Source of the DNA: an uncultured Bacilli bacterium
GTDB taxonomy: Bacteria > Bacillota_I > Bacilli_A > RF39 > UBA660
Direction: 5' to 3'
Length of the DNA: 6,675 bases
NCBI GenBank assembly: GCA_947628725.1
Contig: CANRAQ010000049.1
Span: forward strand, 1 to 6,675
Shown here: in pieces, positions 5,359 to 6,675 of the stretch
Layout of the letters: each line of letters begins with the position of its first letter
Position numbering within the stretch: position 1 is the first letter of the stretch
The notes under the pieces: model-generated
What the model was told of the DNA's origin: nothing
What the model saw: only the letters and a program-made list of their open reading frames with translations
Database searches by the model: none
Program-made: the position numbers and the translations under genes

Positions 5359-6054
5359 TTGAAAGATAATATATATAGAAAGATAATAATATTTTCATAT
5401 ATGATATCACTTTTTATAATTGCTTTTTGTTTTAAAATAAGAATAACACCAAATATATATTTAAAAACTAATGCAAGATTGATATTATTACTTATAGTTT
5501 GCATTTTAATATATATTAGTGGTTACATATTAGTAAAGAAATTAAATTATGGAAAGAAGATATTAAAAATAAATTTAGTAATATATTTTTGCATATATAT
5601 AGTTACTATATTTACTCTTACACTATTCGATGAAATATATGGTAGACAAGGGTTTAAAGTAATAAAATGGGATAAAGATTTACTTAAAGTATATATGAAT
5701 ACATCATTTAATATAGTACCTTTTAGTACTATAAAATTATTTATAAATGGTTATATTAAAGAATTAGTTACTTTTAAAGATTTTATGGCTAATATATTTG
5801 GTAACTTATGTGCATTTATGCCCTTTGCGCTTTTCATACCTTTATTGATTAATAAGATAGATAAATATTATAAATTTATAATTGTTATGGCTATAATAAT
5901 TATATCTATAGAAATATTACAGTTTATAACTATGTCTGGGTCTTGTGATATAGATGATTTTATACTTAATATTTTAGGTGTATCTATTGCTTATTTTATA
6001 TTAAAGATAAAATGTATTAATAGGTTTATTAATAAAGTATTTTTATTAGAATAG
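5359..6054 (+). CDS. VanZ-family integral membrane protein
   Basis: 231 residues with about six predicted membrane helices (roughly 8-25, 38-58, 69-91, 145-165, 171-190, 199-216). The family hallmarks are in the C-terminal half: FNIVPFSTI (117-125), NIFGNLCAFMPF (145-156), and the conserved end pattern with E185, Q188, DIDD (197-200), N204 and G207. VanZ proteins are envelope proteins; the founding member gives low-level teicoplanin resistance, but most homologues have no proven biochemical role, so resistance should not be assumed. The start is TTG, supported by AGGTGAT three bases upstream. Starting instead at M15 would cut into the first membrane helix. The PAP2 phosphatase gene follows after seven bases, suggesting joint work on lipid-linked substrates or envelope homeostasis (inference). 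Confidence 0.9.
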   Translation: MKDNIYRKIIIFSYMISLFIIAFCFKIRITPNIYLKTNARLILLLIVCILIYISGYILVKKLNYGKKILKINLVIYFCIYIVTIFTLTLFDEIYGRQGFKVIKWDKDLLKVYMNTSFNIVPFSTIKLFINGYIKELVTFKDFMANIFGNLCAFMPFALFIPLLINKIDKYYKFIIVMAIIIISIEILQFITMSGSCDIDDFILNILGVSIAYFILKIKCINRFINKVFLLE

Positions 6055-6061
6055 AGGAATT

Positions 6062-6667
6062 ATGAAAAAACATTTTAATTTTATTGCTTTTATTATTTGT
6101 TTAATTATATTTATAACAATAAGTATTTTAGTTATAACTAAAAAAGATTTATATTTAGACACTTATGTTTATAATTTAATATCAGTTATAATAACACCAA
6201 TAAATACACAAGTTTTAAAATCAATTACTTTTTTAGGTAGTGCGATTGTAGTAATTGGAATAACTATATTGTGTATTATATTTATTAAAAATAAAAGATA
6301 TGGAATATTTATGTCTATAGATTTAGCTAGTATTACTATATTTCAATTAATATTAAAAAATATATTTTGTAGAAATAGACCTGTAGATATAAATTTAATT
6401 GTAGAAAATAGTTATAGTTATCCATCTGGGCACTGTTTAACTGCAATGGCATTTTATGGTTTAATAATATATTTTATAATTAAATCTAATATACCAAAGA
6501 AGAATAAAAAAATATATTCTATATTATTATCTATACTTATATTATTTATAGGTTTAAGTAGAATATATTTAGGAGTACATTTTTTTACAGATGTAATTGG
6601 TGGGTATACATTTTCAGTATGTTTCTTAATTATATACACATATATAATTAAAAGATGGCTAATTTAA
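6062..6667 (+). CDS. PAP2-superfamily membrane lipid phosphatase
   Basis: 201 residues, a membrane-embedded phosphatase of the type-2 phosphatidic acid phosphatase superfamily, which removes phosphate from lipid phosphates such as phosphatidic acid, phosphatidylglycerol phosphate or undecaprenyl pyrophosphate at the outer membrane face. All three catalytic motifs are intact: K99-x6-R106-P107, P121-S122-G123-H124, and S166-R167-x5-H173-x3-D177, with H124 and H173 as the expected nucleophile and acid/base. Helices are predicted near 6-26, 54-76, 83-99, 125-141, 152-169 and 178-195. A short positively charged N-terminus and a Lys/Arg C-terminus flank them. The ribosome binding site (GAGGA, 6054-6058) overlaps the VanZ stop and is weaker than others here, so translation probably depends on coupling. 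Substrate cannot be told from sequence; BcrC/YwoA-like undecaprenyl pyrophosphatase activity is a reasonable guess given the VanZ neighbour. Confidence 0.94.
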   Translation: MKKHFNFIAFIICLIIFITISILVITKKDLYLDTYVYNLISVIITPINTQVLKSITFLGSAIVVIGITILCIIFIKNKRYGIFMSIDLASITIFQLILKNIFCRNRPVDINLIVENSYSYPSGHCLTAMAFYGLIIYFIIKSNIPKKNKKIYSILLSILILFIGLSRIYLGVHFFTDVIGGYTFSVCFLIIYTYIIKRWLI

Positions 6668-6675
6668 ATTTTAAA

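Noticed and set aside
5359..6054. Calling the VanZ gene a glycopeptide resistance determinant
   Set aside because: No vanA/vanH/vanX genes are present and VanZ-family proteins are common in sensitive bacteria.
6454..6639. Minus-strand open frame opposite the PAP2 gene
   Set aside because: Covers the PAP2 catalytic motif SR-x5-H on the other strand; a shadow.

Overview
The window is a strongly AT-rich piece of bacterial chromosome (roughly a quarter G+C by eye) with a low-G+C Firmicutes character. Nearly all genes are on the + strand, Arg is mostly AGA and Ile mostly ATA, ribosome binding sites are of the AGGTGAT type, and promoters are sigma-A-like. Four genes end in TGA and Trp is read from TGG, so the standard code is used and code-4 Mycoplasma or Spiroplasma are unlikely. 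A sporulation-type sigma factor and a DNA polymerase I with a degenerate proofreading domain fit Bacillota. An uncultured, possibly genome-reduced gut lineage (Bacilli/RF39-like or Clostridia) is my best guess, but that is inference.

Layout. Bases 19-2583 hold a complete polA. A strong extended -10 promoter follows, driving two overlapping genes of unknown function (2645-3187 and 3184-3573) that end in an intrinsic terminator built over the stop codon. A TTGACT/TAAAAT promoter then drives a small stand-alone coiled-coil protein (3660-3917), again closed by a terminator containing the stop codon. After a 147-bp leader region comes a two-gene operon: a SpoIIAA-like STAS protein (4065-4412), then, four bases later, a SigF/SigB/SigG-like sigma factor (4417-5073), with a terminator behind it. 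A textbook promoter drives tRNA-Ser(GCT) with encoded CCA (5201-5291), followed by an A/T-only terminator. The window closes with two membrane-protein genes seven bases apart: a VanZ-family protein (TTG start, 5359-6054) and a PAP2-type lipid phosphatase (6062-6667).

How the genes work together. The STAS/sigma pair looks like spoIIA (spoIIAA-spoIIAB-sigF) with the kinase/anti-sigma gene spoIIAB missing. The STAS protein also lacks the serine that SpoIIAB-type kinases phosphorylate. This rewired or degenerate partner-switching module is the most interesting item here. The VanZ/PAP2 pair probably acts on membrane lipids or the cell envelope. polA and the tRNA are housekeeping genes.

A secondary theme is compactness. 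Three promoters carry the identical core TATGnTATAAT. Two of them, and a weaker candidate before the STAS gene, sit only 15-18 bases before the start codon, implying transcripts that begin almost on the Shine-Dalgarno. Two terminators share bases with the end of their gene. No stretch over 300 bases lacks a gene, and I see no insertion sequence, CRISPR array or prophage gene.
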